Shown here piece after piece: positions 15,379 through 24,073 of a DNA stretch of 33,128 nucleotides. Positions within the stretch are counted from its first letter, which is position 1; the number at the start of each line of letters is the position of its first letter. The notes under the pieces are model-generated. The model saw only the letters and a list, made by a program, of their open reading frames with translations, was not told the origin of the DNA and searched no databases. The stretch comes from Fen731 sp964354265 (GTDB taxonomy: Bacteria > Actinomycetota > Humimicrobiia > Humimicrobiales > Humimicrobiaceae), in contig CAYGYY010000017.1 in NCBI GenBank assembly GCA_964354265.1, forward strand, positions 1 through 33,128, read 5' to 3'. A program made the position numbers and the translations under genes.

Positions 15379-15900
15379 TTATTTTAAGTATTTGCGGACA
15401 TTATCTTCAAACTTGTTCATGCTCGCATGGCATAATGCTATAGCCATTGCATCCCAGGCATCATCATATACCGGAAAAAAATCTTCCTTTGCTCCGAGTA
15501 TCATTTTAAGCATGTATTTTACCTGATTTTTTGTTGCCCGGCCATAGCCCACTATTGCCTGCTTTACCTGTAAAGGCGTGTATTCATAAATCTGGAGGTC
15601 ATTATTGCTCCCTGCAAGTATAGATACCCCTCTTGCAGCACCTACAGAAAGAGCTGTCTTTACATTTGCACTAAAAAAAATATCTTCGATTGCCAGACAA
15701 TCAGGATTGAAGTTTTTAATTATCGCAACTAAACCTTCATATATAAGTTTAAGCCTTTTATGTGTAGGAAGGGTTTTTTTGGTAAGTATACAATCACAAA
15801 AAACGGGAAGATACCGGCTCCCCTTTATATCCAGGATCCCTACACCTGTAATAGCAAGTCCGGGATCTATTCCGATTACTCTGATGTAATCATTTTTCAT
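15379..15900 (-). CDS. ruvC: Holliday junction resolvase RuvC
   Basis: A 173-residue RNase H-fold endonuclease that cuts junctions symmetrically as a dimer. All four metal-binding acids are visible: Asp12 in GIDPGLAITG, Glu72 in AIEDIFF, and Asp147 and Asp150 in DDAWDAMAIALCH. Length is typical (about 165-175). The ATG at 15898-15900 follows the yebC stop by seven bases. Grouping with ruvA and ruvB in the order ruvC-ruvA-ruvB after yebC is the standard bacterial arrangement. Confidence 0.96.
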   Translation of the reverse strand: MKNDYIRVIGIDPGLAITGVGILDIKGSRYLPVFCDCILTKKTLPTHKRLKLIYEGLVAIIKNFNPDCLAIEDIFFSANVKTALSVGAARGVSILAGSNNDLQIYEYTPLQVKQAIVGYGRATKNQVKYMLKMILGAKEDFFPVYDDAWDAMAIALCHASMNKFEDNVRKYLK

Positions 15901-15907
15901 TAAATAT

Positions 15908-16660
15908 TTAACCTATCTCCTGGAGTAATTCATCCGTGATATCAATATTAGAATAAACACTCTGTATATCATCGTGTTCTTCAAGGATATTAATCAATCG
16001 CAGGACCTTTTCAGCATCTCTTTTTGATACCTCTACAGACGATTTTGGGACATATGTTATTTCTGCAGACTTTATTGCAATCTTCATCTCATCAAGTTTT
16101 TTTCTGATATTGGCAAATTCAGAAGTCGAGGTGCTTATAGCAAATATCCCGTCCTCTTCTTCAATGTCTTCAGCTCCGGAATCAATTATTTCCAGCATGA
16201 ATGATTCTTCGTCTTTAACAGAGCTTTTATCTACAAGGAGTATTCCCTTTCTTTCAAAAAGCCATCCTACACATCCTGTTTCGCCAAGGTTTCCGCCGCT
16301 TTTTGAAAAAATATTTCTTACATCGGCTGCAGTCCTGTTGCGATTTTCAGTCATCGCCTCAACCATCATTGCAGTACCGCCAGGCCCGTACCCCTCATAC
16401 ATTATCGTCTCAAATTTTTCACCTTCTATTTCGCCGGTGCCTCTTTTTATCGCCCTTTCAATATTCTCCCATGGCATGTTGTATTCTTTTGCTTTTGCGA
16501 TTGCATTTGACAGTGCAAAATTATTTTCAGGGTCGCCGCTTCCGCCTTCACGCGCAGAAATCGTTATGCTTTTTGAAAGTTTGCCGAAGACATTGCCTCT
16601 TTTTGCATCTTCTTTAGCTTTTTTATGCTTGATTGAATGCCATTTTGAATGACCTGACAT
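15908..16660 (-). CDS. yebC: YebC/PmpR-family protein (TACO1-like)
   Basis: A 250-residue cytoplasmic protein with the universal start MSGHSKWHSIKHKKAKEDAK and the three-lobed YebC fold; GTGEIEGE and YEGYGPGG lie near 85-112. Family members have been described as DNA-binding regulators and, more recently, as ribosome-associated factors that help translate difficult (for example proline-rich) sequences. Which applies here cannot be told from sequence. Its ATG directly follows the pdxT stop (TAGATG), with GGGAG in the end of pdxT as ribosome-binding site. The position upstream of ruvC is conserved. Confidence 0.95.
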   Translation of the reverse strand: MSGHSKWHSIKHKKAKEDAKRGNVFGKLSKSITISAREGGSGDPENNFALSNAIAKAKEYNMPWENIERAIKRGTGEIEGEKFETIMYEGYGPGGTAMMVEAMTENRNRTAADVRNIFSKSGGNLGETGCVGWLFERKGILLVDKSSVKDEESFMLEIIDSGAEDIEEEDGIFAISTSTSEFANIRKKLDEMKIAIKSAEITYVPKSSVEVSKRDAEKVLRLINILEEHDDIQSVYSNIDITDELLQEIG

Positions 16661-17317
16661 CTACTTCTCCCTCTTATTATATTTCTGCATTGATTTTACC
16701 ATACTTTTTGTTTTTATAACCATATCTGTAAAATATCGATGTATCCTCAGGTCATCTGTAAGTTCAGGATGAAATGAAGATACCAGTATATTTTCCTGTC
16801 TTGCAAGTATAACTGTACCATTTAAACTCCCCAGTATTTTTACGCCCGGCCCTGTTTTTATTATTTTCGGCGCCCTTATAAATACAGCATTAAAAACCCC
16901 ATGATTCAAGCTATCTTCTTTTGCAAACTCTACATCCTGTTCAAAGCTATCGACCTGGCGTCCATAAGCATTCCTATCAATTGAAATGTCTATGAAGCCT
17001 AAACCGAAATCATGTTCAGTTATATCTTTTGAAAGCAGTATAAGGCCTGCGCATGTGCCGAATATGGGTTTTCCTGTAAGATGAAACTTTTCAAGAGCCG
17101 GCTTGAAATTATATTTTTCAATTAGTTTTGCCATTGTGGTGCTCTCGCCCCCAGGTATTATAAGGCCATCGATATCTCCGAGCTGCTGTGGAAACCTTAT
17201 TTCGATTGCATTTGCACCGCATTTTTTTATTGAATTGATGTGTTCACGGAAGGCGCCCTGAAGAGAAAGAACTCCTATCGTTACCTTTTGACCGGATTTT
17301 TGTATCGTCCCTGCCAT
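16661..17317 (-). CDS. pdxT: Pyridoxal 5'-phosphate synthase glutaminase subunit PdxT
   Basis: A 218-residue class I glutamine amidotransferase that supplies ammonia to PdxS. The triad is Cys89 in FGTCAGLILLS, His183 and Glu185 in SFHPELTDD. IGVLSLQGAFREH (14-26) and the oxyanion-hole GGEST (57-61) are also present. It has about ten more N-terminal residues than usual (family start is MKIGVLALQG). Either the annotated ATG 17315-17317 is right with a short extension or a weaker internal start is used; no near-perfect Shine-Dalgarno sequence decides this. It lies six bases after pdxS. Confidence 0.96.
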   Translation of the reverse strand: MAGTIQKSGQKVTIGVLSLQGAFREHINSIKKCGANAIEIRFPQQLGDIDGLIIPGGESTTMAKLIEKYNFKPALEKFHLTGKPIFGTCAGLILLSKDITEHDFGLGFIDISIDRNAYGRQVDSFEQDVEFAKEDSLNHGVFNAVFIRAPKIIKTGPGVKILGSLNGTVILARQENILVSSFHPELTDDLRIHRYFTDMVIKTKSMVKSMQKYNKREK

Positions 17318-17323
17318 TTTTGG

Positions 17324-18205
17324 CTACCATCCTCTGCGAGCCAGGAGTTCATTTTCAGCAATCTGGCCGACATTTATTCCTCTCATGGGTTCTCCAGTAT
17401 TTCTTGAGACTCTTGCAATGATTTCAGGATTATTATAGTGGGTAGTGGCTTCAACTATTGAATTTGCCATTTTTAAAGGATTCTCGGACTTAAAAATCCC
17501 GGAACCGACAAAAATCCCGTCTGCGCCAAGTTGCATTATCAATGCTGCATCTGCTGGTGTCGCAATTCCTCCCGCAGAGAAGTTAACAACAGGCAGCTTT
17601 TTATTTTCATGTACATATACTACGAGTTCATATGGAGCCCCCATTTCTTTTGCAGCTGTCATCAGTTCTTCAAACGGGAGGGATGCAATTCTTGCAATTT
17701 CATCTTTAATGCATCTCATGTTCTTTAAAGCCTCTATAACATCTCCGGTGCCGGCTTCACCCTTAGTCCTTATCATGGCAGCGCCTTCGCCTAGCCTCCT
17801 GAGGGCTTCCCCAAGGTTTGTAGCGCCGCAGACAAAAGGGACCTTAAAATCCCATTTATTCACATGATATTTATCATCTGCAGGGGTCAGCACTTCACTC
17901 TCGTCTATATAGTCGACTCCAAGCGACTGCAGTATCTGCGCTTCAGCAAAGTGCCCTATCCTGCATTTTGCCATGACAGGTATCGATACCGCATCCATTA
18001 TCTTGATGATGACTTCCGGATCAGCCATTCTTGCAACGCCTCCTGCTGCCCTGATATCAGCTGGCACTCTCTCCAGTGCCATGACCGATACGGCGCCAGC
18101 TTCTTCAGCAATTTTTGCATGCTCTACGGTAGTTACATCCATTATAACTCCGCCTTTAAGCATTTCTGCAAGTCCTGTCTTTACTCTTAACGTACCTTTT
18201 TCCAT
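17324..18205 (-). CDS. pdxS: Pyridoxal 5'-phosphate synthase subunit PdxS
   Basis: A TIM-barrel synthase that builds PLP from ribose 5-phosphate, glyceraldehyde 3-phosphate and ammonia (DXP-independent route). From the ATG at 18203-18205 the product is 293 residues. Asp23 (GGVIMD), the Schiff-base Lys80 in VMAKCRIGHF and Lys148 in MIRTKGEAGTG correspond to the known catalytic residues. The C-terminal GIFKSENP and NTGEPMRGINV segments are present. An upstream GTG at 18217 overlaps the htpX stop (GTGA) but would leave just one base after the GGGAG site. The ATG, 13 bases from GGGAG and giving the family-typical start MEKGTLRVKTGLAEM, is preferred. Confidence 0.96.
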   Translation of the reverse strand: MEKGTLRVKTGLAEMLKGGVIMDVTTVEHAKIAEEAGAVSVMALERVPADIRAAGGVARMADPEVIIKIMDAVSIPVMAKCRIGHFAEAQILQSLGVDYIDESEVLTPADDKYHVNKWDFKVPFVCGATNLGEALRRLGEGAAMIRTKGEAGTGDVIEALKNMRCIKDEIARIASLPFEELMTAAKEMGAPYELVVYVHENKKLPVVNFSAGGIATPADAALIMQLGADGIFVGSGIFKSENPLKMANSIVEATTHYNNPEIIARVSRNTGEPMRGINVGQIAENELLARRGW

Positions 18206-18213
18206 TTTTATAA

Positions 18214-19200
18214 TCACACTCCCAGTTTTATTTCTTCTTTAATATCTGACTCGCTTTTTAATCCTATACCTAAAGACATTTCCTCCAGCCTTTTTATTCT
18301 TTCACTTATTGGCGGATGGGAATTAAACAGGCTGCTAAATGCAATCTTTGAATTTTTTCCGAAAGGCGTAGCAATAAACATATGCTCGGTTGCATTATTT
18401 GCTGTCCTTACCTCACTGTATGCACTTATTTTCCTTAAAGCATTCGCAAGCCCGGCAGGATACCTTGTTATCAGTGCACCATTAGCGTCTGCCAGATATT
18501 CCCGCTGCCGGCTAACAGCAAATCTTATCAGCATTGCAATCAGGGGAGAAAGCAATATCAGTATTATTCCCAACAAAAGGAAAACAAGCGATATTATATT
18601 CCCGCCAGACTCCCTGCTTGATGAGGAAGACCTTCTGCCACCTCCAAAAATCATGGACCTGAAAATGATATTACTAATAATAGTAATCATGCCCACCAGC
18701 ACAACTATTATTGTCTGGAGAAGGATATCATAATTCTTAATATGCGAAAGTTCATGCGATATAACACCTTTGAGCTCCTCATCATCAAGGTTATTCATTA
18801 CCCCCCTGGTAAGCGCTACAGCACTGTGCTGGGGGTTTCTGCCTGTTGCAAAGGCATTCATACCGGGCTCTTCAATAATAAATATTTTCGGCATCGGAAT
18901 ACCGGCTGCAATAGAAAGTCCTTCCACCATGTAATATTCCCTGGGGTTTTGCTCCCTTGTTAAAGGTATTGCACGTGTAAGGCTTAAAACTAGTCTGTCG
19001 CTCCAGTAATAGCTGCCAAAACTTATGATTATTGCAATAATAAGTGCAAATATCATAAAAAGTATAGAGTAGCCGCTGTTTATGCCATACCTGTAATCAA
19101 TAAAATATCCAATTGCAAACCCGAGAGCTGCAATAAGTATAATGAAAAAAAATATTATAAATACAGTCCTTCGCCTGTTACTGGCTATCCTGTCATACAT
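18214..19200 (-). CDS. htpX: HtpX-like membrane zinc metalloprotease
   Basis: A 328-residue M48-family protease. Two N-terminal membrane helices (about 13-34 and 45-65) are followed by the zinc site HELSH (149-153) and the third ligand Glu234 in REYLADANGA. Two more helices lie at about 160-180 and 203-226, separated by a Ser/Arg/Gly-rich loop. HtpX degrades damaged membrane proteins. The C-terminal HPPISERIKRLEEM matches the family. The ATG at 19198-19200 has GGGTGAT as a moderate ribosome-binding site. It is 70 bases after lemA, a recurrent lemA-htpX pairing, and its stop overlaps a potential GTG of pdxS. Confidence 0.95.
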   Translation of the reverse strand: MYDRIASNRRRTVFIIFFFIILIAALGFAIGYFIDYRYGINSGYSILFMIFALIIAIIISFGSYYWSDRLVLSLTRAIPLTREQNPREYYMVEGLSIAAGIPMPKIFIIEEPGMNAFATGRNPQHSAVALTRGVMNNLDDEELKGVISHELSHIKNYDILLQTIIVVLVGMITIISNIIFRSMIFGGGRRSSSSSRESGGNIISLVFLLLGIILILLSPLIAMLIRFAVSRQREYLADANGALITRYPAGLANALRKISAYSEVRTANNATEHMFIATPFGKNSKIAFSSLFNSHPPISERIKRLEEMSLGIGLKSESDIKEEIKLGV

Positions 19201-19240
19201 ATATCACCCGCTGACATCATTGCCTGCTGCGTAAACTATT

Positions 19241-19262
19241 GCAATATTATTATTATTATTGC
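19241..19262. repeat. TTA-rich microsatellite inside an inverted repeat
   Basis: A run of ATT units lies between GCAATA (19241-19246) and TATTGC (19257-19262), so the lemA-htpX gap can form a short hairpin. No T-run follows, so it does not look like a terminator. Confidence 0.5.
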
Positions 19263-19270
19263 GCCCTTAT

Positions 19271-19840
19271 TTAGAACTGGACCTTTACGGGTTCCTTTGC
19301 TTCCGCTTCCGTTATTTCGAAATATTCCTTTGCAGTAAACTTATACCAGCCTGCAAAAACACTTCCCGGGAAGGTCTGTATCTTGGTATTATACTGCAGT
19401 ACTGAGTCATTATAAAACTGCCTGGCATAAGCAATATTACTTTCAATACCGGTTAATTCTTCCATCATTTTTGCGAAATGCTGGTCAGCCTTCAGGTTAG
19501 GGTATTGTTCAGCTACTGCAAATAAAGACTTTAAGGTACTTGTTATCATATTCTCAGCTTTGGACTGGTCGCCTACAGTTTTTGCCTCTATTCCCATGCC
19601 CCTTGCCTGTATTACTTTTTCAAGCGTTTCTTTCTCGTGCGCTGCATAACCCTTGACTGTCTCCACAAGATTGGGGATCAGGTCATATCTTTTCCTGAGC
19701 TGGACATCTATCTGGGACCATGCATTATCTATGCGGTTTCGCAGGGTGACTATACCATTGTAAATCCCCACCCCGGCCAGCAATATGATTATAATGATGG
19801 CTATTAACACAACTATCGGAACAATTATTGCAGCAATCAT
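19271..19840 (-). CDS. lemA: LemA family membrane protein
   Basis: A 189-residue protein with an N-terminal membrane helix (about 4-25) followed by the LemA helical bundle. The hallmark RIDNAWSQIDVQLRKRYDLI (about 36-55), PNLVETVKGYAAHE and the later ANITTAR-like segment ESNIAYARQFYNDSVLQYN are present. LemA's biochemical role is unsettled; it is frequently coded next to HtpX-type proteases, as here. The ATG at 19838-19840 has a strong AGGAGG ribosome-binding site, and an extended -10 promoter lies 55 bases upstream. This is the first gene of the long minus-strand array. Confidence 0.95.
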   Translation of the reverse strand: MIAAIIVPIVVLIAIIIIILLAGVGIYNGIVTLRNRIDNAWSQIDVQLRKRYDLIPNLVETVKGYAAHEKETLEKVIQARGMGIEAKTVGDQSKAENMITSTLKSLFAVAEQYPNLKADQHFAKMMEELTGIESNIAYARQFYNDSVLQYNTKIQTFPGSVFAGWYKFTAKEYFEITEAEAKEPVKVQF

Positions 19841-19894
19841 TTTCCCTCCTGTCTGTTCAAATTTTTAATTTTTTCTTAAAATTTCCAACATTAA

Positions 19895-19903
19895 ATTATA
19901 ACA
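19895..19903 (-). promoter_or_regulatory. Extended -10 promoter of lemA
   Basis: The minus strand reads TGTTATAAT, a perfect TGnTATAAT element. The -35 region is weak, which is usual for extended -10 promoters. Transcription would begin near 19888, giving a leader of about 48 nt. Confidence 0.55.
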
Positions 19904-19964
19904 CATTTAATGATTTTAATTACTTATTAATTTTCAACTGTCACAAAATAACAGGTGCAATCTT

Positions 19965-19993
19965 TTTACACTTAAATATTTTTATGGTATATT
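19965..19993 (+). promoter_or_regulatory. Promoter of the EF-G-like/photolyase unit
   Basis: TTTACA (19965-19970), a 17-base spacer, and TATATT (19988-19993) preceded by TGG make a TGnTATATT extended -10. The start would be near 20000, leaving a leader of about 50 nt to an excellent AGGAGG site. Together with the lemA promoter it makes 19841-20050 a divergent control region. Confidence 0.6.
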
Positions 19994-20050
19994 TCATTTA
20001 ATTTTTTAACCAAAATATCAGCATAATACTACAATTTCAGGAGGAAATTG

Positions 20051-22138
20051 ATGAGCAGCGCAAATATAGCAGGCAAAAAGGTTATTGGACTGGTGTCCGG
20101 GAATGGTGGTGGAAAAACCTCCCTGTCAGAGTGCTTTTTATTTAATTCTGGTGCAATAACCAGGCTTGGAAAGATAGATACAAAAAATACTGTATCAGAT
20201 TATAGTCCTCTTGAAACAAAAAGGGGCTTTAGCATAAGTTCCAGCATAATGCATTACCAGTGGAAAAATTCTGAAGTCAATGTAATAGATGCTCCAGGAT
20301 ACATGGATTTTTTAGGACAGGCAATATCCACATTAAAAGTAGTTGACGGAGTCCTTCTGGTGATAGATGTGAAATCGGGCTTACAGGCAGCTTCTGAAAG
20401 GATTGTGGAGTATCTTAAAGAAAATCCAAGACCGGCTTTTTGTATTATGAATAAACTAGACCAGGAAAATGTAAACTTCTCCAGCTCAGTCGAAGAAATG
20501 AAAAACAGTTCCGGCCTTAATCTTGTCCCAATTACAATTCCCGCAGCAGATGGTGAAAAATTCTCAGGTGTTATAGATCTTCTCCTGAATCAGCAATTCA
20601 ACTATAAAGATGGCGATTTTCAGGGTAACGGGACAAATGTGGAAGATTCAAAAAAAGCAGATGCTGAGTCTTACCATAACAGCCTTATAGAGTCAATTGT
20701 AGAAACAAATGATGATCTTTTAAACAGGTATCTTGAAGGTGAAAAAATTGAAGCTGCAAGTATAAATGAGGTGCTTAAATCCGCGGTTACCGAATGCAAG
20801 GTTGTGCCTGTTTTTGCCATTTCATCAGGAAGAAATATAGGGGTTGACCTTGTTATGGATTATATCAATAGTCTTTTCCCCTCTCCTCTTGAAATAAAAC
20901 CGCTTGCAGTTTTTGCAGCAGGTAAAACTGAAAAAGTTGAAGTGAAGCCTTCTGCTCAGGGCCCGGTGCTTGCCTATGTTTTCAAAACAATGGCGGATCC
21001 TTATATTGGCAAACTATCCATTTTCAGGATTTTTTCAGGTACAATGAAAACTAATTCCAGTTATTATCTTTCCGGGGTAAAAAGCAGTCATAAATTTACA
21101 AATATGTTCAAACTCCAGGGTAAGGAGCAAAGTGATGTCAGTGAAGCTTCATGCGGTGATATAATTGCAGTATCAAAGATAATGGATATAAGCAATGATG
21201 ATACTATATCTTCAATTGACAGGCCGTTTGTAATGGAGGGGACATTCTATCCCAGGCCCACATTGCCAAAAGCTATACTGCCTGTAAGCAAAGGTGATGA
21301 AGAAAAAATAAGCATGGGTCTTTCACGGCTTGTTGAAGAAGACCCAACATTAAAGATGGAATTAAACCTTGAGGTCCATCAGAGCATAGTTTGGGGAATG
21401 GGAGACCTGCACCTGTCAATAATAAAAGAGAATCTTAAAGAAAAATTCGATATAGATGTTGCCATGTCTGCGCCGGATGTTGCTTATAAAGAAACTATCA
21501 AAAAAGATTCAAAGACAGAATACAAATATAAAAAACAATCCGGCGGACGTGGCCAATATGGTCATGTTTTTATAGAACTTAAGCCACTAAAAAGCGGAGA
21601 TGGTTTTAAATTTGAAGATAGTATTTTTGGCGGCGCAATTCCCAAGAACTATATACCAAGTGTTGAAAAAGGTATCAGGGAAGCTATGCAGGCAGGAGCA
21701 CTTGCAGGTTATCCGGTTGTCGACGTGTCCGTAAATCTTTACGACGGTTCTTTTCATACAGTAGATTCATCTGATATGGCCTTTAAAATCGCCGGTTCCA
21801 TGGCATTTAAAAAAGGTATGTCAGAATCATCACCAGTTATCCTTGAGCCTGTTGTAGAATTGGAAATAACAGTGCCTGAAAAATATATGGGTGATATAAT
21901 AGGCGATATAAATTCAAAAAGAGGAAAGATTATCACAATGACACCTGGTCCGGATAAGATGCAGGTAATAAAAGCTACAATACCCCAGTCAGAATCATTC
22001 AATTATTCAGTCGATCTTAAATCCATTTCCCAGGGCAGGGGGCAGTTCAACCAGAAATTTTCGCACTACGATGAGTTGCCTGCACATCTTGCACAACCGC
22101 TTATAGACAAAAAGAAGGAAGAAAAGGAAAAAGAATGA
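20051..22138 (+). CDS. Elongation factor G-like GTPase (EF-G2/FusA2 type)
   Basis: A 695-residue paralogue of EF-G. The G1 loop is GNGGGKTS (17-24) instead of the GHxDxGKT of true EF-G. G2 is RGFSI, G3 DAPGYMDF and G4 MNKLDQE. Domains II-V follow, with SGGRGQYGHVFIEL in domain IV and EITVPEKYMGDIIGDINSKRG in domain V. The tail is lysine/glutamate-rich. Proteins of this class occur beside a canonical EF-G in Actinobacteria, Firmicutes and Deinococci; their function is unsettled, and some do not support translocation alone. The ATG at 20051 is preferred over the preceding TTG because it sits six bases after AGGAGG. It heads a plus-strand unit and overlaps the next gene by four bases (ATGA). Confidence 0.92.
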   Translation: MSSANIAGKKVIGLVSGNGGGKTSLSECFLFNSGAITRLGKIDTKNTVSDYSPLETKRGFSISSSIMHYQWKNSEVNVIDAPGYMDFLGQAISTLKVVDGVLLVIDVKSGLQAASERIVEYLKENPRPAFCIMNKLDQENVNFSSSVEEMKNSSGLNLVPITIPAADGEKFSGVIDLLLNQQFNYKDGDFQGNGTNVEDSKKADAESYHNSLIESIVETNDDLLNRYLEGEKIEAASINEVLKSAVTECKVVPVFAISSGRNIGVDLVMDYINSLFPSPLEIKPLAVFAAGKTEKVEVKPSAQGPVLAYVFKTMADPYIGKLSIFRIFSGTMKTNSSYYLSGVKSSHKFTNMFKLQGKEQSDVSEASCGDIIAVSKIMDISNDDTISSIDRPFVMEGTFYPRPTLPKAILPVSKGDEEKISMGLSRLVEEDPTLKMELNLEVHQSIVWGMGDLHLSIIKENLKEKFDIDVAMSAPDVAYKETIKKDSKTEYKYKKQSGGRGQYGHVFIELKPLKSGDGFKFEDSIFGGAIPKNYIPSVEKGIREAMQAGALAGYPVVDVSVNLYDGSFHTVDSSDMAFKIAGSMAFKKGMSESSPVILEPVVELEITVPEKYMGDIIGDINSKRGKIITMTPGPDKMQVIKATIPQSESFNYSVDLKSISQGRGQFNQKFSHYDELPAHLAQPLIDKKKEEKEKE

Positions 22139-23376
22139 GAAAGAATTATAATAAATATACAGGTTTACTTGACCGTTTCCCCTATATAGTTGTTGCACTG
22201 ATACTTATTGCTGCCGTAATATTTATTTTGAATTTTAAATCAAGATTTCCGATGACTTTCTTTTCCGGGAGCGCACAGCAGCAGGAAACAGAAGAAACAT
22301 CACAGTATACCATTCTTATATCTTCCCCCTCTAACGACCAGGTATTTAAACTTGTTAATATGAACGAGACTATACCCGTAATAATAAAATCGAAAGATAT
22401 CGAAAACCTTGATTTTAAGCTTAAGCTGATATTAAATAATGAAGAGACATTAAGGACTTTCAATTCTCCCCCATATGAATATAACTGGAATCCTGATGAA
22501 CCTGGTGATTATGAGATTGTTGCCAATCTTGTGGATGAACAGGACAATATAATATCGGCCTCAAATACTATAAATTTCAGTGTAGAGTACACCGATGAGA
22601 CAATGGAGACCATAGCCCGAAGCATGGACATTGAAGAAAAGAAAACTGCAGCGCTTGAAGCATCCGAATACAGGTCACAAAATGGTGCGCCCATTTTTTC
22701 ATTTAAAAGCTATGTCCCACCGTTAATCGATGGTGTTCTTGATGAATGGGCTGTTTACGATAAAGCCCAGATTTCCAACCCGACAATAAAAAAGGAAAAC
22801 TTCACCAGCATCGAAGACTGTTCGGGAATTATCTACACCTGCTGGGACGATACAGCTTTTTACTTTGCCGTTGAGGTAACCGATGATATTGTCAATCAGA
22901 TATATGCAGGAAATCAGATTAACAATGGTGACAGTATTACTCTTGTTTTTGATACTGCCCTATCAGATGATTTCAATATACCTTTTTATAATAGCGACGA
23001 CTCCCAGATCGATTTCTCGCCTGGTAATTTTTCAGGGATACCGGCCGAGGCTTTTATTTACTTCCCTTCCAAATCCTCAAAGGGCATAGAGATAAAATCA
23101 TCCCAGAATAACCAGGGGTATATAATTGAAGCAAAAGTGCCATGGGAGATATTTGTAAGCTATGGGCCCACAGACCTTGATGTTCTTGGATTTACAGCAT
23201 CAATATTTGACACCGATAATCTTGACTCAACTGAACTTGCTGTTTCATCATCGCTGCAATTCGAAATAAATAATGTTACGACACTTGGAACGCTTGCGCT
23301 TATAGATGGCGGCGATCTTACAGCTTCTTCTGAGGATACCGGGATTTCAGGCTCGGAAGCGACAACCACAGAATAA
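22135..23376 (+). CDS. Membrane-anchored Ig-like and CBM9/DOMON-like protein
   Basis: A 413-residue protein with one N-terminal membrane anchor (about 17-33) after a short basic head, so most of it should lie outside the cytoplasm. A Gln/Glu/Thr-rich linker leads to a bacterial Ig-like domain (about 58-150; SPPYEYNWNPDEPGDYEIVA is typical of such modules). A helical spacer (152-182) follows. Then comes a carbohydrate-binding family 9-like beta sandwich (about 188-392), with PPLIDGVLDEW, FYFAVEVTDD, GDSITLVFDT and IEAKVPWEIF. The tail is Ser/Thr/Glu-rich. The ligand is unknown; sugars or haem are known for relatives. The start overlaps the EF-G-like stop (ATGA) with AAGGA upstream. Why a surface protein follows a translation GTPase is not evident. 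Confidence 0.8.
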   Translation: MRKNYNKYTGLLDRFPYIVVALILIAAVIFILNFKSRFPMTFFSGSAQQQETEETSQYTILISSPSNDQVFKLVNMNETIPVIIKSKDIENLDFKLKLILNNEETLRTFNSPPYEYNWNPDEPGDYEIVANLVDEQDNIISASNTINFSVEYTDETMETIARSMDIEEKKTAALEASEYRSQNGAPIFSFKSYVPPLIDGVLDEWAVYDKAQISNPTIKKENFTSIEDCSGIIYTCWDDTAFYFAVEVTDDIVNQIYAGNQINNGDSITLVFDTALSDDFNIPFYNSDDSQIDFSPGNFSGIPAEAFIYFPSKSSKGIEIKSSQNNQGYIIEAKVPWEIFVSYGPTDLDVLGFTASIFDTDNLDSTELAVSSSLQFEINNVTTLGTLALIDGGDLTASSEDTGISGSEATTTE

Positions 23377-23387
23377 AAAACTATAAA

Positions 23388-24071
23388 ATGCGGGATATTT
23401 TTGCCTTTATACAGATAATTACCCTTGGGATATTACTTTCGCTTATTATAGGGAAAACTATATATTTAAGGCGTAAGGAAAAGATAAATGCAATAAAGAT
23501 AAATATTTTTACCATGGAAGGACAGAAACACGGCTTCGAGATAGTAATGTTCGCCCTGGTCTTCCTCTGGGCTTTTACACTGCTTATATATTCACTTGAT
23601 GAGATTTTTGGTATTTTTATAAAAATGCCAAAACTTTTACTTTTTAACTATACCGCCGTTAAAATTTTTGGCCTTATACTTGTAATATCCGGCTTTACGA
23701 TTTTTATTATTGCTCTTTTTAACCTCGGGAGTTCATGGAGACTGGGCATAGATGACAGAAATCCAGGAAAACTTGTTACAAATGGCATTTATTCTATTTC
23801 CAGGAATCCCATCTACCTGTTTTTTGACCTTTATTTCTTTGGCACTTTCCTAATAAACGGAAACCTCATATTCCTTGTTTTTGCCTTATTGTTAGGCATT
23901 ATCATGCATATCCAGATCTTAAGGGAAGAAAAATTCCTTCTGAGCGCATATAGGAATATGTATTCTGATTATATGAACAATGTCAGCCGATATTTTTTCT
24001 TTAAGTTCTTCTTTAATCATAAAAGTGTAAAGTATTCTTTCAGGATTGAAAAAGCAGAACAGCATCAATAA
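23388..24071 (+). CDS. Isoprenylcysteine carboxyl methyltransferase-like membrane protein
   Basis: A 227-residue protein with four to five membrane helices (about 7-25, 50-70, 92-112, 140-157 and 158-177). The C-terminal signature of the ICMT/PEMT methyltransferase superfamily is present: KLVTNGIYSISRNPIYLF (128-145) and EEKFLLSAYRNMYSDYMNNV (180-199). Members methylate small lipophilic or isoprenoid-linked substrates using SAM. Bacterial ones are mostly uncharacterised, so no substrate is assigned. It begins 11 bases after the previous gene with no clear Shine-Dalgarno sequence and ends two bases before the photolyase ATG, so it is part of the same transcript. Confidence 0.8.
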   Translation: MRDIFAFIQIITLGILLSLIIGKTIYLRRKEKINAIKINIFTMEGQKHGFEIVMFALVFLWAFTLLIYSLDEIFGIFIKMPKLLLFNYTAVKIFGLILVISGFTIFIIALFNLGSSWRLGIDDRNPGKLVTNGIYSISRNPIYLFFDLYFFGTFLINGNLIFLVFALLLGIIMHIQILREEKFLLSAYRNMYSDYMNNVSRYFFFKFFFNHKSVKYSFRIEKAEQHQ

Positions 24072-24073
24072 AC

